A DNA stretch of 63,027 bases, taken from Acidobacteriota bacterium. GTDB lineage: Bacteria; Acidobacteriota; Holophagae; Acanthopleuribacterales; Acanthopleuribacteraceae. The stretch covers positions 1 to 63,027 of the forward strand of contig JASJCB010000020.1 of the NCBI GenBank assembly GCA_030066195.1. The letters run 5' to 3'. Below the pieces are notes generated by a model. That model searched no databases. It saw only the letters and a list, made by a program, of their open reading frames with translations, and was not told the DNA's origin. Numbering within the stretch: the stretch's first letter is position 1; every line of letters begins with the position of its first letter. Made by a program: the position numbers and the translations under genes. This document shows positions 1-7,786 of the stretch, piece by piece.

Positions 1-1
1 C

Positions 2-238
2 TACTACCAGGCCATCGACTGGGCGGTGGCCAACGGTTTGACCCACTTCGACGCGGGTTCCGGCAATGCGCGCCACAAGCAACGCCGAGGATTTCCGGCG
101 GTAGAAAACTACAGCCTGCACCGCTTCTACAACGTGAATATGCAATTGGTTTGGGACGAAAACATAACTCGTGTCAACCAGGACGAAGCGTTGCGCATCA
201 AACACATCAACCGCGAACTGGGCAACTACCGAAACTGA
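2..238 (+). CDS. FemAB/GNAT-like (COG3146, DUF482) protein, C-terminal fragment
   Basis: The 5' end lies outside the window, so only about 78 C-terminal residues are visible, read from base 2. They contain FDAGSGNARHKQRRGFPAV followed by a Ser-x-His pair. This resembles the conserved FDAGAQGEHK-RGF signature of the COG3146/DUF482 family, described as GNAT-fold proteins related to peptidoglycan-modifying FemAB enzymes. The tail (HINRELGNYRN) is charged and has no membrane segment. The gene converges with the FKBP gene on the other strand. Family membership is probable from the motif; substrate and function are unknown. Confidence 0.6.
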   Translation, partial: YYQAIDWAVANGLTHFDAGSGNARHKQRRGFPAVENYSLHRFYNVNMQLVWDENITRVNQDEALRIKHINRELGNYRN

Positions 239-250
239 TTACGGATAAAG

Positions 251-276
251 GGACGCTGCCGGTCTCGGCCGCGTCC
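251..276 (+). terminator. possible hairpin terminator between convergent genes
   Basis: GGACGC (251-256) and GCGTCC (271-276) form a 6-bp outer stem with an inner CCG/CGG pair. A T-rich stretch (GTTTTTCG) follows about 10 bases later. It lies just after the stop of the first gene. The T tract is too distant for a textbook terminator. Confidence 0.3.
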
Positions 277-342
277 TTGGAAGCTTGTTTTTCGTCCGCC
301 GTCCAAACGAGCGGTGTAACTTTTCCAGGCGGCATCGATCAG

Positions 343-771
343 CTAGTTGACCGAAACCAACTGGAGGGCGAAGTTGAGGTCTTTTCCCGCCAGAGGATGA
401 TTGGCATCCAGACGAACCTGACTGTCGTCCGCTTCGACAACCACTACGGGAATCGGTTGACCTTGTGCGGTTTGCATCTGCAGCTGTTGGCCCGGTTGGG
501 GGTTTAATTCGGCCGGCATTTGGTCTCGCGGCACGGAAATCACCATCTCCGGATTGTGGGGGCCGTATGCCTGGTCGCTGGGAATATGGATGGACTTCTC
601 TTCGCCCGGCGACATGCCTCTAACCCCTTCATCGAAGCCCGGAATGACTTGACCCGAACCAATCACGAATTCCAGGGGATCACGGCCTTGGGAAGAATCG
701 AAAACACTACCGTCGTCCAGAGTTCCGGTATAGTGGATGCGAACGCGGTCACCTTGGTTTGCCTGAGACAT
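343..771 (-). CDS. FKBP-type peptidyl-prolyl cis-trans isomerase (SlyD-like)
   Basis: A 142-residue FKBP-fold prolyl isomerase that accelerates protein folding. It begins with the classic FKBP pattern VRIHYTGTLDDGSVFDSS, followed by the inserted flap region (FVIGSGQVIPGFDEGVRGM, then YGPHNPEMVISVPR) typical of SlyD/FkpA-like chaperone isomerases. No signal peptide is seen, so a cytoplasmic location is likely. It lacks the His-rich metal-binding tail of E. coli SlyD. I chose the ATG at 771 because GGAG sits 5-8 bases upstream; the reading frame continues upstream to 843 but that part is not family-like. It is monocistronic, with a 280-base gap to the next gene. Confidence 0.9.
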   Translation of the reverse strand: MSQANQGDRVRIHYTGTLDDGSVFDSSQGRDPLEFVIGSGQVIPGFDEGVRGMSPGEEKSIHIPSDQAYGPHNPEMVISVPRDQMPAELNPQPGQQLQMQTAQGQPIPVVVVEADDSQVRLDANHPLAGKDLNFALQLVSVN

Positions 772-994
772 ATCATCTCCTTTTGGGGTATTGACGATTT
801 GAAATAACCCATAAGAAGATGTTGGCGTTCTCATGAAGTACAACAGACCGTTGCACCCATCATTTCATAAAACGGAGAAAAGTCCTAGAGTCGGTCAGAA
901 AAAATCCAATAGAGATCAGCGGTTTTGGAGACCGGACCTTATACATTGATGTGAAGGTGTTAATTCCTACCGCGGATGCTGCCCGGACAAATAG

Positions 995-1025
995 AAAAAG
1001 GGCCGATCCGAAGACCGACCCTTTC
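995..1025 (-). terminator. rho-independent terminator of the IPTL-CTERM gene
   Basis: On the minus strand, AAAGGGTCGGTC and GATCGGCCCTTT pair around a TTCG tetraloop (two wobble pairs) and run into TTTTTC. It lies about 30 bases past the stop of the large surface-protein gene. Confidence 0.8.
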
Positions 1026-1052
1026 AATAAGGAACCCGATTAGGGGAAAGGT

Positions 1053-3587
1053 TTAGGCCGTGCGGCGACGGCGCATCTGGTAAACACCGGCCGTCATCAG
1101 GAAGGTGACGAAGGCAATCATGCCCCATTCGCCAAGGGTGGGAACGGTGCGTACCGGAGCGTTCAGCGCGGTGTTTGTGCCGGTGATGAATGCCTGGAAG
1201 CAGGCATCTTCGCCGACGCTGGTCAAGGCGGGGTCACCCGTTGTGAAGGTGACGTGACCCATGGCGTCCAGGGCAACCATGGTGGCCAGGGGTTCCGCGG
1301 GGTCAACGGAGCAGTCGTACACGTCAAGAATACAGTTGGGCGTACCGTCGATTTCCAGGGGTTGGCCGATCTCCGCGGTGATGGTAACCGGTTCGCAAAC
1401 ATCGATGTTGTTGACCGTTACCGATTCCAGAGTGGTGCCGGGCGTCAGGCTGTTATAGAGGCCGTCGTCGCCGCCGAAGCCGTTGACCGAGAAACTGGTG
1501 GGGATATCGCCGTCAACGATACCGTCCAGAACCCCGGTAACTGTAACGGTTTGAGGGTCATCCCAGTTGTCACCGGTAAAGGTCAGTACAGCGGTGTCCG
1601 CCGGGGCATTCACGCCGACACTTACCTGTGCTTCGGTGTTGTCATCAGTCTGAATGGTGACTTCAACGTCTGGAACCAGAGGTTCTGAAGTCAGGGCCAC
1701 GGTGAAGGTAGTGGAACCGTCTTCGTCGATATCGCTGAGCACCGGATCGGTGGAGGTAACACCGGCGGTATCGTTATCGATCGTGCGCGCGTCACTGTTG
1801 GCAACGGGCAGGCCGTCCCAATCGGGGTTACTGGAACGCGTGGCGCTGGCAACGATTTCATAGTCGATATCGCCGTCATCGATAAACTCATCCACGGGAG
1901 ACACGGTCACGATGGCGCCGGTGTTCCAGTTGGAAGTGGTCAAGGTGACGGTCGTGGGAGAAACCGTGGCCTCGGAGGAGTCCGTGGTCAGGTCGATCTC
2001 AACCGTATCGCTTTGGGGATCGTGGCTCAGGGTGTAGGTTATCGTGTCGGCGGGCCCGCGTATGGGGGCGTCGGCTTCGTTGACCACGATAGGATCGGCA
2101 GAAGCAGAAACGCCGACGGAGGGAACGTCCGCATCCAGAACCGTACCCGTGATAGAGGAGGGCGTGATGCCGCCGTAAGCGGGATCGTCACTGGCTACCG
2201 AGGGGTCGAAAGAGATGCTGAAGGGACTGTCGCCGTCAACAAAGTCATCGCTGAGACCATTAATGGTGATGGTAGTGGAGTAGCCGGGACCCGACAACGT
2301 AATGGTCGTGGGGTTACCGTCGATTTCCACATCACCGGTAATGGTGTTGACATCGATGGAAACGGTGCCCGTGGTAGGCAAGGCCGCACCGGCCGCGGAG
2401 ATGGTCACCGTGGTGGAACCGTCCTCGGAAACCTCGATATCGCTGTTGGGCGACACGTCGATGGCGCCGGTGCCGTCGATATTGGCAACATTGACAATAC
2501 CCGTGGGCGGCGTCAGGCCGGTGTACTCGGCATCACTGCCGGAGGGTGTAAAGGTGACGGTGTTGACCGTGGGAGCGGAAGTACCGCCGCCGTCGTCGAT
2601 GTCGTCAGTAAGAGGCGTTACGGTAACATCCTGGGGAACATTCCAATTGGCATCGGTGAACATCAAAGAGGTCGGCGTGTAGCTGATCTCGCTGTTGTCC
2701 GCGTCGTCGTCGGAAAGCGTAATGGTGACGGTCGCGCAAGGAGGCGCGTCCAGAACCACGCTGAAGGTACCCGTGCTGCCGCCCTCAACCAGGTTCAAGG
2801 GGGAGTTGACGCTGATACCCTTGGTCAGCACTTCGCCGAGCATGGCGAAGGCAACGTCGGTTTTGGTTTCGCCGCCGTTGACGGCACAAGCGGCCAGGGT
2901 GTCCCAATCATCCACACCGACTACACAATCGGTAGGAATCAGAACCAGATTGGACTGCTGAATCCACACGGCGTCGTTGGAGCCGTTGTCGATGGTCGAC
3001 AGCGTCCAACCCCACTGGCTGGCGTTGGAGATGGACTGGTTGGCCTGGAAGGTAATCCAGTAAGTGGTGCCCGCGGCGCCGCCGTCCAGAATCATGGGAG
3101 TCGGCAGCTCGATATCGAAATCGCCCGCGCCCACTTCGTTGTAGTTCAACCCCTCGTATGAAATCAGGGCGCCGCCGGAAATATCGGTCGTATTCGGCTC
3201 GGTGCCGCCTGTTGCGTAAATATAAACGTTGATGGACTCGGCGGGACCCAGAACCGGGTCCATCAGGCCGATGCCGTCGAAGTAGTTACCGGCAACGCTC
3301 AGTCTCGTAACCGACCAGGTATCACAGGCGGGCACGAAGAAGTCGTCGGAAACCGCGTTGTAATAATCAGCCACGGCCGGAGGGGCCGCATCTGTAAAGT
3401 CCTGGGAGTTGGTTGCGAACGTACCGTCGGTGAAGCCACCGGTGATTGAGTCTACCAGCGTGGTTAAACCGCCACGGTCAGGAAGGTTCGGAGCCGTAAA
3501 ATCCGCGGCGCCCGGCTTTAAAGGCAATTGGGCAAACGCGCATAGCCCGAACGCGAAAATGGATCCGATTAACATCTTTCTCATCAT
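1053..3587 (-). CDS. IPTL-CTERM surface protein with Calx-beta-like repeats
   Basis: A secreted 844-residue protein. Residues 1-20 form a signal peptide (positive MMRKM, hydrophobic core, AFAQ cleavage region). Residues 40-260 look like a non-repetitive adhesion or beta-sandwich domain. Residues 260-770 hold about five repeats of roughly 100 residues with recurring SVVL..P..VTITL and W..PQ.VTVTP.DD..DG patterns, as in Calx-beta-like extracellular domains. The C-terminus is VPTLGEWGMIAFV, a hydrophobic helix and RRRRTA: the IPTL-CTERM sorting signal (VPTLGEWG, membrane helix, basic tail) presumed to be cleaved by a dedicated exosortase-like enzyme. Strongly acidic, as expected for Ca-binding repeats. 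GGAG lies 8 bases before the ATG. The gene is followed by a good terminator. Ligand and function are unknown. Confidence 0.85.
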   Translation of the reverse strand: MMRKMLIGSIFAFGLCAFAQLPLKPGAADFTAPNLPDRGGLTTLVDSITGGFTDGTFATNSQDFTDAAPPAVADYYNAVSDDFFVPACDTWSVTRLSVAGNYFDGIGLMDPVLGPAESINVYIYATGGTEPNTTDISGGALISYEGLNYNEVGAGDFDIELPTPMILDGGAAGTTYWITFQANQSISNASQWGWTLSTIDNGSNDAVWIQQSNLVLIPTDCVVGVDDWDTLAACAVNGGETKTDVAFAMLGEVLTKGISVNSPLNLVEGGSTGTFSVVLDAPPCATVTITLSDDDADNSEISYTPTSLMFTDANWNVPQDVTVTPLTDDIDDGGGTSAPTVNTVTFTPSGSDAEYTGLTPPTGIVNVANIDGTGAIDVSPNSDIEVSEDGSTTVTISAAGAALPTTGTVSIDVNTITGDVEIDGNPTTITLSGPGYSTTITINGLSDDFVDGDSPFSISFDPSVASDDPAYGGITPSSITGTVLDADVPSVGVSASADPIVVNEADAPIRGPADTITYTLSHDPQSDTVEIDLTTDSSEATVSPTTVTLTTSNWNTGAIVTVSPVDEFIDDGDIDYEIVASATRSSNPDWDGLPVANSDARTIDNDTAGVTSTDPVLSDIDEDGSTTFTVALTSEPLVPDVEVTIQTDDNTEAQVSVGVNAPADTAVLTFTGDNWDDPQTVTVTGVLDGIVDGDIPTSFSVNGFGGDDGLYNSLTPGTTLESVTVNNIDVCEPVTITAEIGQPLEIDGTPNCILDVYDCSVDPAEPLATMVALDAMGHVTFTTGDPALTSVGEDACFQAFITGTNTALNAPVRTVPTLGEWGMIAFVTFLMTAGVYQMRRRRTA

Positions 3588-3905
3588 TTATCTCCATGGA
3601 AAATGTCGATGATCACACCTTGATTGAACTCTAACTCGTAACATCTACCATAATTTGATGCTTATTGTCTATAACTATACCTGGGTTTTGCCCCTAATGG
3701 TACTTTAAATATCTATTGTCTGCTTTTTTTGACGAAAAAACACCCCATACAGATTTTTTTTCGCTTGTCCACCCTTTCATTTTGTCAGTCCTTTGTGTCA
3801 CCGGCATTTCGGGTTCCCAATCTCCGAGGTACCGTCTTTTCGGAATTATGTTAGGATACCCCGAACGTGCCCGCGGGCAAGACGATCATGGATTCGAGGT
3901 CATTC
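3588..3905. other. divergent intergenic region between surface protein and lasso cluster
   Basis: A 318-base AT-rich spacer between two divergent transcription units, so it should hold promoters for both. On the plus strand an extended -10-like box TGT-TAGGAT lies at 3849-3857, about 50 bases before the B1 start, without a convincing -35. No ORF with coding character was seen. Confidence 0.4.
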
Positions 3906-4178
3906 ATGGTGACATATTCCATCCCCAACGGTATCCTGGTCCAACGCGTGGTCTCCGAGACCGTTCTGCTGGACGCGGCCAGGGGCGAATATTTCGAACT
4001 GAACCAAATGGGTTCGGAAATGTTCCGACGACTAGAGGAGCACGGCGATCCCGAGGCAGTAATTGCCTCCCTTTTGGACGAATACGATGTTTCCCGGGAA
4101 GAGCTTCAAGACGATCTGGATCAGTTGGTTGCTGACTTGCTGGCTCATGGTTTGTTGCTGCGTCATGATGAGGTATAA
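3906..4178 (+). CDS. lasso peptide B1 protein (PqqD-like leader-binding RRE)
   Basis: A 90-residue stand-alone RiPP recognition element of the PqqD fold. In lasso peptide pathways this B1 protein binds the leader peptide and delivers the precursor to the processing enzymes. The sequence has the expected order: IPNGILVQRVVSETVLLD, AARGEYFELNQMGSEMF (the PqqD 'YxLNxxG' signature), then a helical domain with acidic repeats and a GLL end. The ATG at 3906 is chosen for GAGG seven bases upstream; an earlier in-frame start at 3867 would add 13 unconserved residues. It is followed after 45 bases by the cyclase, then the precursor. It is not fused to B2, and no B2 gene is found nearby. Confidence 0.85.
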   Translation: MVTYSIPNGILVQRVVSETVLLDAARGEYFELNQMGSEMFRRLEEHGDPEAVIASLLDEYDVSREELQDDLDQLVADLLAHGLLLRHDEV

Positions 4179-4223
4179 GCGGACCCTCAATCCTACTATC
4201 GAAATCATTTGAAAGGAGCCGGT

Positions 4224-5987
4224 ATGCTCCCCGTCATTCCGGCGAAAAGTGATTATCGCGGCCTGAACATTGTATGGCAACGCGGAGATGCCGATGCCTC
4301 TCTCAACATCCGCGCTCCCAAGGGTCGCTATGTAACTGTCGGTAACCTGGTGCTCGCGCTGGACGTACGCCTGGACAACCGCACGAAACTGCTGCAAGAA
4401 TTGGGTTTATCGAGCGACGACGACGCGGCCTTGCTGGCGGCCGCATGGAAGCGATGGGGACGCGATTGCCCCGCTCGGTTGGAAGGGGATTTTGCCTTCG
4501 TCATTTGGGACGCCGAGGCCGTTCAGTTGTTTGCCGCCAGAGACGTCATGGGCGCACGACCGCTTTTCTATAGGCAACAGGGGAGCCTGCTGGGCCTGGC
4601 CGGTTATGCTCGCGACCTGAGCGGTCGCGACGGTTTCGGCGCGGGGCTCAGCAGAGATGCAGCCGAGGCTTGGGCCCACAAGGGTTACGATGACAAATAC
4701 GCCATGTTCGACAAGGTCTTCTTCCTGCCGCCCGGCGGTTTCCTGCTGGCCGGTCCTGATCGTCTGGAATTAGGCCGTTATTGGGATTTCGATCGGGTCA
4801 AACCGCTGCGCTACAAAGATATTCGCGACTATGCCGCTCACTTCCGAGATTTATTGGGCCGATGTGTGAGCGACCGTTGTCGTGACAGCAAGGGACCCGT
4901 GGGCATTACGCTTAGCGGCGGCATGGATTCGACCACCGTGGCCGCCGCCGCGGTTCGGGCCGGTATCCCCCTGCAGCCCTACTCCTTCCGCTTTCCCGAC
5001 TTTCCCGACTGTGACGAAAGCGCGGGCAGCGCGGCCGTTGCTCAAAAGCTGGGTCTGCCAGAGCCCGTTTGGGTGGATTGCCGACGCTTCTGGTTGTTTC
5101 AAGGCGCGTTCGAGGGCATGCCGTTGCAGGACGATCCCTTCCAAAGTTGGGATAATATGGATCGTTGGATCATGGGCGATCTGGTCGAGAAAGGCGGCAA
5201 CGTCCTGCTGACCGGTCACGGCGGCGACAGCTTGTTCACCGGACTCAGCGACGGTGTCATTTTGGGTGCGCGGATTTCACGCGGGCAGTTGAATCATGCG
5301 CCGGCTTTTCGTCAGTTTCTTGCCGGCAAGTCATTATCGATGTTCCAGGGTCTGTACCATTATCTTGTCGCACCGAGAATTCCACTAAGCATACGCAACC
5401 GAATCAAACTATGGTTAGGGCGCGACATTGGGTTATATCCATGGATGGATCTACCAAAAAAGCATTATGTGAGCCTGATCACAAGACTGTCTTCAGCGCC
5501 GCGGCTTTTCAACGATATTGCCCGCCAGGCGCTCTATGAAGAGGTGGCGCATCATTCCTTCAGCATCCGCCGGATGATGCACTGGCATCACCGGCTGGCC
5601 GCCCCGTTCGGAGTGAGTTCCCGGCATCCCCTGTTCGATCGCAGGCTGGCCGAATTCGTGTTGGCCGTGCCTCCCGAAATCTTGCGCGAAGGCGGATACC
5701 CCAAGGGTTTCCTGCGTTTTGTCATGCGCGATTATCTGCCCCCCCTGATTACGGAAAACCCGAATAAACCATCTTTATTTTCCTTCTATCATTATGGTTT
5801 TCAGCAAGAGCGCGATAAGTTAAATGTACTCATCCGACAAAGCCCGCTGGCTGACATGGGAATTGTCGATCGGGTACGCTTGCAAAAAGAGGTCGATCAC
5901 TACCTTGTTTCGGACCCGAAAACGGCACTCGCCTACTTCGGTCCGGCGGTGATGACCGACCTCTGGTTGAGACGGGAGTTATCCTGA
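4224..5987 (+). CDS. lasso peptide macrolactam synthetase (C protein, asparagine synthetase-like)
   Basis: A 587-residue asparagine-synthetase B homologue. In lasso clusters this enzyme adenylates the Asp or Glu side chain of the core and closes the isopeptide ring with the N-terminal amine. The N-terminal amidotransferase-like half (EGDFAFVIWDAEAVQLFAARD, MGARPLFYR) has no Cys2 nucleophile, as expected for lasso cyclases that do not use glutamine. The synthetase half has the PPi loop LSGGMDSTTVA near residue 237 and the usual Asn-synthase helices after it. GAAAGGAG precedes the ATG at 4224. Its position between a PqqD-like protein and a lasso-type precursor supports this role over plain asparagine synthesis. 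Confidence 0.88.
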   Translation: MLPVIPAKSDYRGLNIVWQRGDADASLNIRAPKGRYVTVGNLVLALDVRLDNRTKLLQELGLSSDDDAALLAAAWKRWGRDCPARLEGDFAFVIWDAEAVQLFAARDVMGARPLFYRQQGSLLGLAGYARDLSGRDGFGAGLSRDAAEAWAHKGYDDKYAMFDKVFFLPPGGFLLAGPDRLELGRYWDFDRVKPLRYKDIRDYAAHFRDLLGRCVSDRCRDSKGPVGITLSGGMDSTTVAAAAVRAGIPLQPYSFRFPDFPDCDESAGSAAVAQKLGLPEPVWVDCRRFWLFQGAFEGMPLQDDPFQSWDNMDRWIMGDLVEKGGNVLLTGHGGDSLFTGLSDGVILGARISRGQLNHAPAFRQFLAGKSLSMFQGLYHYLVAPRIPLSIRNRIKLWLGRDIGLYPWMDLPKKHYVSLITRLSSAPRLFNDIARQALYEEVAHHSFSIRRMMHWHHRLAAPFGVSSRHPLFDRRLAEFVLAVPPEILREGGYPKGFLRFVMRDYLPPLITENPNKPSLFSFYHYGFQQERDKLNVLIRQSPLADMGIVDRVRLQKEVDHYLVSDPKTALAYFGPAVMTDLWLRRELS

Positions 5988-6054
5988 TTGGCAAGAGCCT
6001 ATGTTACAATGAGTTAGTGAGAGCGAGTAGGAGGAAAAAAAAGTTTGTTTGGGC

Positions 6055-6083
6055 TTGACATCCTTTTATAACTCACTTACCAT
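6055..6083 (+). promoter_or_regulatory. sigma-70-type promoter of the lasso precursor gene
   Basis: TTGACA (6055-6060, perfect -35), a 17-base spacer, then TACCAT (6078-6083). Transcription would start near 6090, leaving a 5' UTR of about 77 bases before the precursor ATG at 6167. This gives the precursor its own promoter, separate from the B1-C transcript. Confidence 0.6.
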
Positions 6084-6166
6084 TAGAACCCTTAAGGAAC
6101 CCATGTATCTTAGTGCACGTTTCCGAGGTGTTTTACATGTTGGAAATAAGACAATTGGAGAGATCA

Positions 6167-6295
6167 ATGGCGAAGAAAGAATATAAGAAGCCTCAGTTGG
6201 TTGCCCGTGGGAACATCATGACCCTGACCAAGGGGACCGGCGGCTTTTTCGGTGACAACTCTCAAGCGAAAGCCGGTGGGGGCGCTCCCTCCTAA
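6167..6295 (+). CDS. lasso peptide precursor (A protein)
   Basis: A 42-residue precursor starting at the ATG at 6167, six bases after GGAG. The leader (residues 1-22) shows the lasso signature Y6-x2-P9-x-L11-x3-G15-x4-L20-T21, with the near-invariant Thr at position -2. The predicted core is residues 23-42, starting G-T-G-G-F-F-G-D and ending G-G-G-A-P-S. Gly1 and Asp8 would form an 8-residue macrolactam ring; the following 12 residues (NSQAKAGGGAPS) would thread it. The terminal Ser is notable because a kinase gene follows. The plug residues are unclear: the tail is small and Gly-rich. An in-frame ATG at 6113 lies upstream but has no ribosome site and no family resemblance. Confidence 0.75.
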   Translation: MAKKEYKKPQLVARGNIMTLTKGTGGFFGDNSQAKAGGGAPS

Positions 6296-6319
6296 CCCAA
6301 TCGTACTTCCAAAACCTTC

Positions 6320-7264
6320 ATGTTTCGATACGTGTTCCACGGGGTCCTGGTAACCAGTCAGTTCGATCTTGGTTTACCTGAACTCTCTAATGGAGCCTGC
6401 ACATTCAAGCGCCAGCTGGCTATAGTCGAAAAGTCACCGACTGTGAATAATCCGGGCTCTCCCTTTTGGGAGAGCCCTTTTTCATATATGGACGGAACGC
6501 CCTACGCCTATCTTCACCGGGTCGGTGATTGCCCGGTGCTGCACCTGCCCGAGGTCGGCTGGTTCTTCTTCCACGAAGACAAAATCGAGGTCCGGCCCAT
6601 GGAGGGTGTTATTATCGCGCCCTACCTTTTGGGCCGCGCCTTTGCCTTGTGGTTGGAAATACAAAGTGTCCATGTGCTGCACGGTTCCTGCATCACCAGC
6701 GGCGCCGGAGCTGTCGGTATTCTGGGTCACAGCGGGGCCGGTAAATCTACCCTGAGTGCCGCCCTCCTGGCCAGGGGTCATCAGTTGGTGACCGACGACC
6801 TCATCCCGCTGGAATTTGAGGACGGGGAAATCGCCGTCTATCCGGGGATTCCTTTTTCCCGTCTTTGGCCCGATACCGGCAGGTACTTTCATCCCGATTT
6901 CGAAGCCTTTGACAAGGTCCACCCCTCGGTTGAGAAACGCAAGGTCACCGGGAGCAGGGGCCCCTCGCCGCGCTTCTTTCCAAAAAAATGTCGACTGGAG
7001 GCGCTTTATTTATTGGAGCGGCAACTGGAAGACGCCCCCATCGAGCGTCACCGCCTGACCGGCGCCGAAGCGCTGACCTATCTGGTCGCCACCAGCTATC
7101 GGCCCGATCCCGTGGAGGGTTTGGGGTTGCAGGCCATGGTGCTTGAGTCCCTGGCTCGGTTGATCGAAGTCATCCCCGTCTACCGCTTGTCCTATCCCAC
7201 GGGTTTCGAACGTTTGGAAGAGGTCTGCGACGAAATGGGGCTCATGAGTCCGCTGTGTTCCTAG
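6320..7264 (+). CDS. HPr-kinase-like lasso tailoring kinase
   Basis: A 314-residue protein of the HprK-like kinase family found beside lasso precursors. The best-studied relatives phosphorylate the C-terminal Ser side chain of paeninodin-type precursors. The N-terminal YVFHGVLVTSQFDLGLPEL is the family's opening motif. The P-loop GHSGAGKST is at residues 136-144 after HGSCI, with VTDD at 157-160. The C-terminal YRLSYPTGFERLEEV is also family-typical. The HPr-binding and phosphorylase features of true HprK are absent. It starts 24 bases after the precursor stop, without a clear Shine-Dalgarno, and a perfect terminator hairpin lies inside codons 45-54, so expression should be low. Its last 23 bases overlap the convergent gmhB-like gene. 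The substrate Ser42 is inferred. Confidence 0.75.
   Translation: MFRYVFHGVLVTSQFDLGLPELSNGACTFKRQLAIVEKSPTVNNPGSPFWESPFSYMDGTPYAYLHRVGDCPVLHLPEVGWFFFHEDKIEVRPMEGVIIAPYLLGRAFALWLEIQSVHVLHGSCITSGAGAVGILGHSGAGKSTLSAALLARGHQLVTDDLIPLEFEDGEIAVYPGIPFSRLWPDTGRYFHPDFEAFDKVHPSVEKRKVTGSRGPSPRFFPKKCRLEALYLLERQLEDAPIERHRLTGAEALTYLVATSYRPDPVEGLGLQAMVLESLARLIEVIPVYRLSYPTGFERLEEVCDEMGLMSPLCS
6454..6482 (+). terminator. intragenic rho-independent terminator/attenuator
   Basis: A perfect 10-bp stem GGGCTCTCCC (6454-6463) / GGGAGAGCCC (6468-6477) with a TTTT loop, followed by TTTTTC. It lies 158 bases past the precursor stop but inside the kinase reading frame, where it encodes GSPFWESPF. Most precursor transcripts should end here. 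Confidence 0.8.
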
Positions 7265-7781
7265 CCAGGATGATGTCGACCGCCGCGGGCAAATCCTCGG
7301 CCAGGTGATCGGGATCGGCTTGAGAGGGACCGGCAACCTTGATGGTGGTCACCCCGCGCGCCTTGCCGGCCAGGATATCGGAGTCGCTGTCGCCGATGAG
7401 AAAAGACGCCGCAAAATCGACCGGGGCCGATACATCCGCCTGGTCCAATAATCCGGCCCGGGGTTTTCGGCAGGCGCAGCCCTCGTCGCGGTCGTGCGGA
7501 CAGACATAAAATTCGTCGAGGCAACCGCCCGCCGCGCTTACGCCCGTGGATAATACCTCGTGAACGCGGTCCACATCCGCGCGCGTCATGCGACCGATTG
7601 CAATGCCTCGCTGATTGGTCACAACCACCGTCCGGTACCCGGCCCGGTTAAGCGCGGCAACCGCACGGCACACGCCGTCCAGAAGTTGAAACTCGGCAGG
7701 GGAGGTTACGTAATCTCCTAGAATACGGCGGTTCAACACGCCGTCCCGATCAAGGAAGACCGTTTTACGCGGCGTCGGCAT
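7242..7781 (-). CDS. gmhB: D-glycero-D-manno-heptose 1,7-bisphosphate phosphatase-type HAD enzyme
   Basis: A 179-residue HAD-IIIA phosphatase. GmhB removes the C7 phosphate from heptose bisphosphate during ADP-heptose synthesis for LPS inner core. Motif I FLDRDGVLN (residues 9-17), the VVTNQRGIA segment (motif II) and IGDSDSDI (motif IV) are intact. The zinc-binding loop CPHDRDEGCACRKP has the Cys-x-His...Cys-x-Cys pattern diagnostic of GmhB versus the related histidinol phosphatase. It lies five bases downstream of the DUF1820 gene and is probably co-transcribed. Its 3' end overlaps that of the lasso kinase on the other strand by 23 bases. No other heptose genes are near. Confidence 0.85.
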   Translation of the reverse strand: MPTPRKTVFLDRDGVLNRRILGDYVTSPAEFQLLDGVCRAVAALNRAGYRTVVVTNQRGIAIGRMTRADVDRVHEVLSTGVSAAGGCLDEFYVCPHDRDEGCACRKPRAGLLDQADVSAPVDFAASFLIGDSDSDILAGKARGVTTIKVAGPSQADPDHLAEDLPAAVDIILARNTADS

Positions 7782-7786
7782 AAGCC

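Noticed and set aside
2013..3161. Long plus-strand ORF opposite the surface protein
   Set aside because: It is the antisense of a repetitive GC-rich gene; no family-like motifs or ribosome site.
6113..6166. Longer lasso precursor starting at 6113
   Set aside because: The ATG at 6167 has GGAG six bases upstream and begins the family-like leader; the 18 extra residues have no support.
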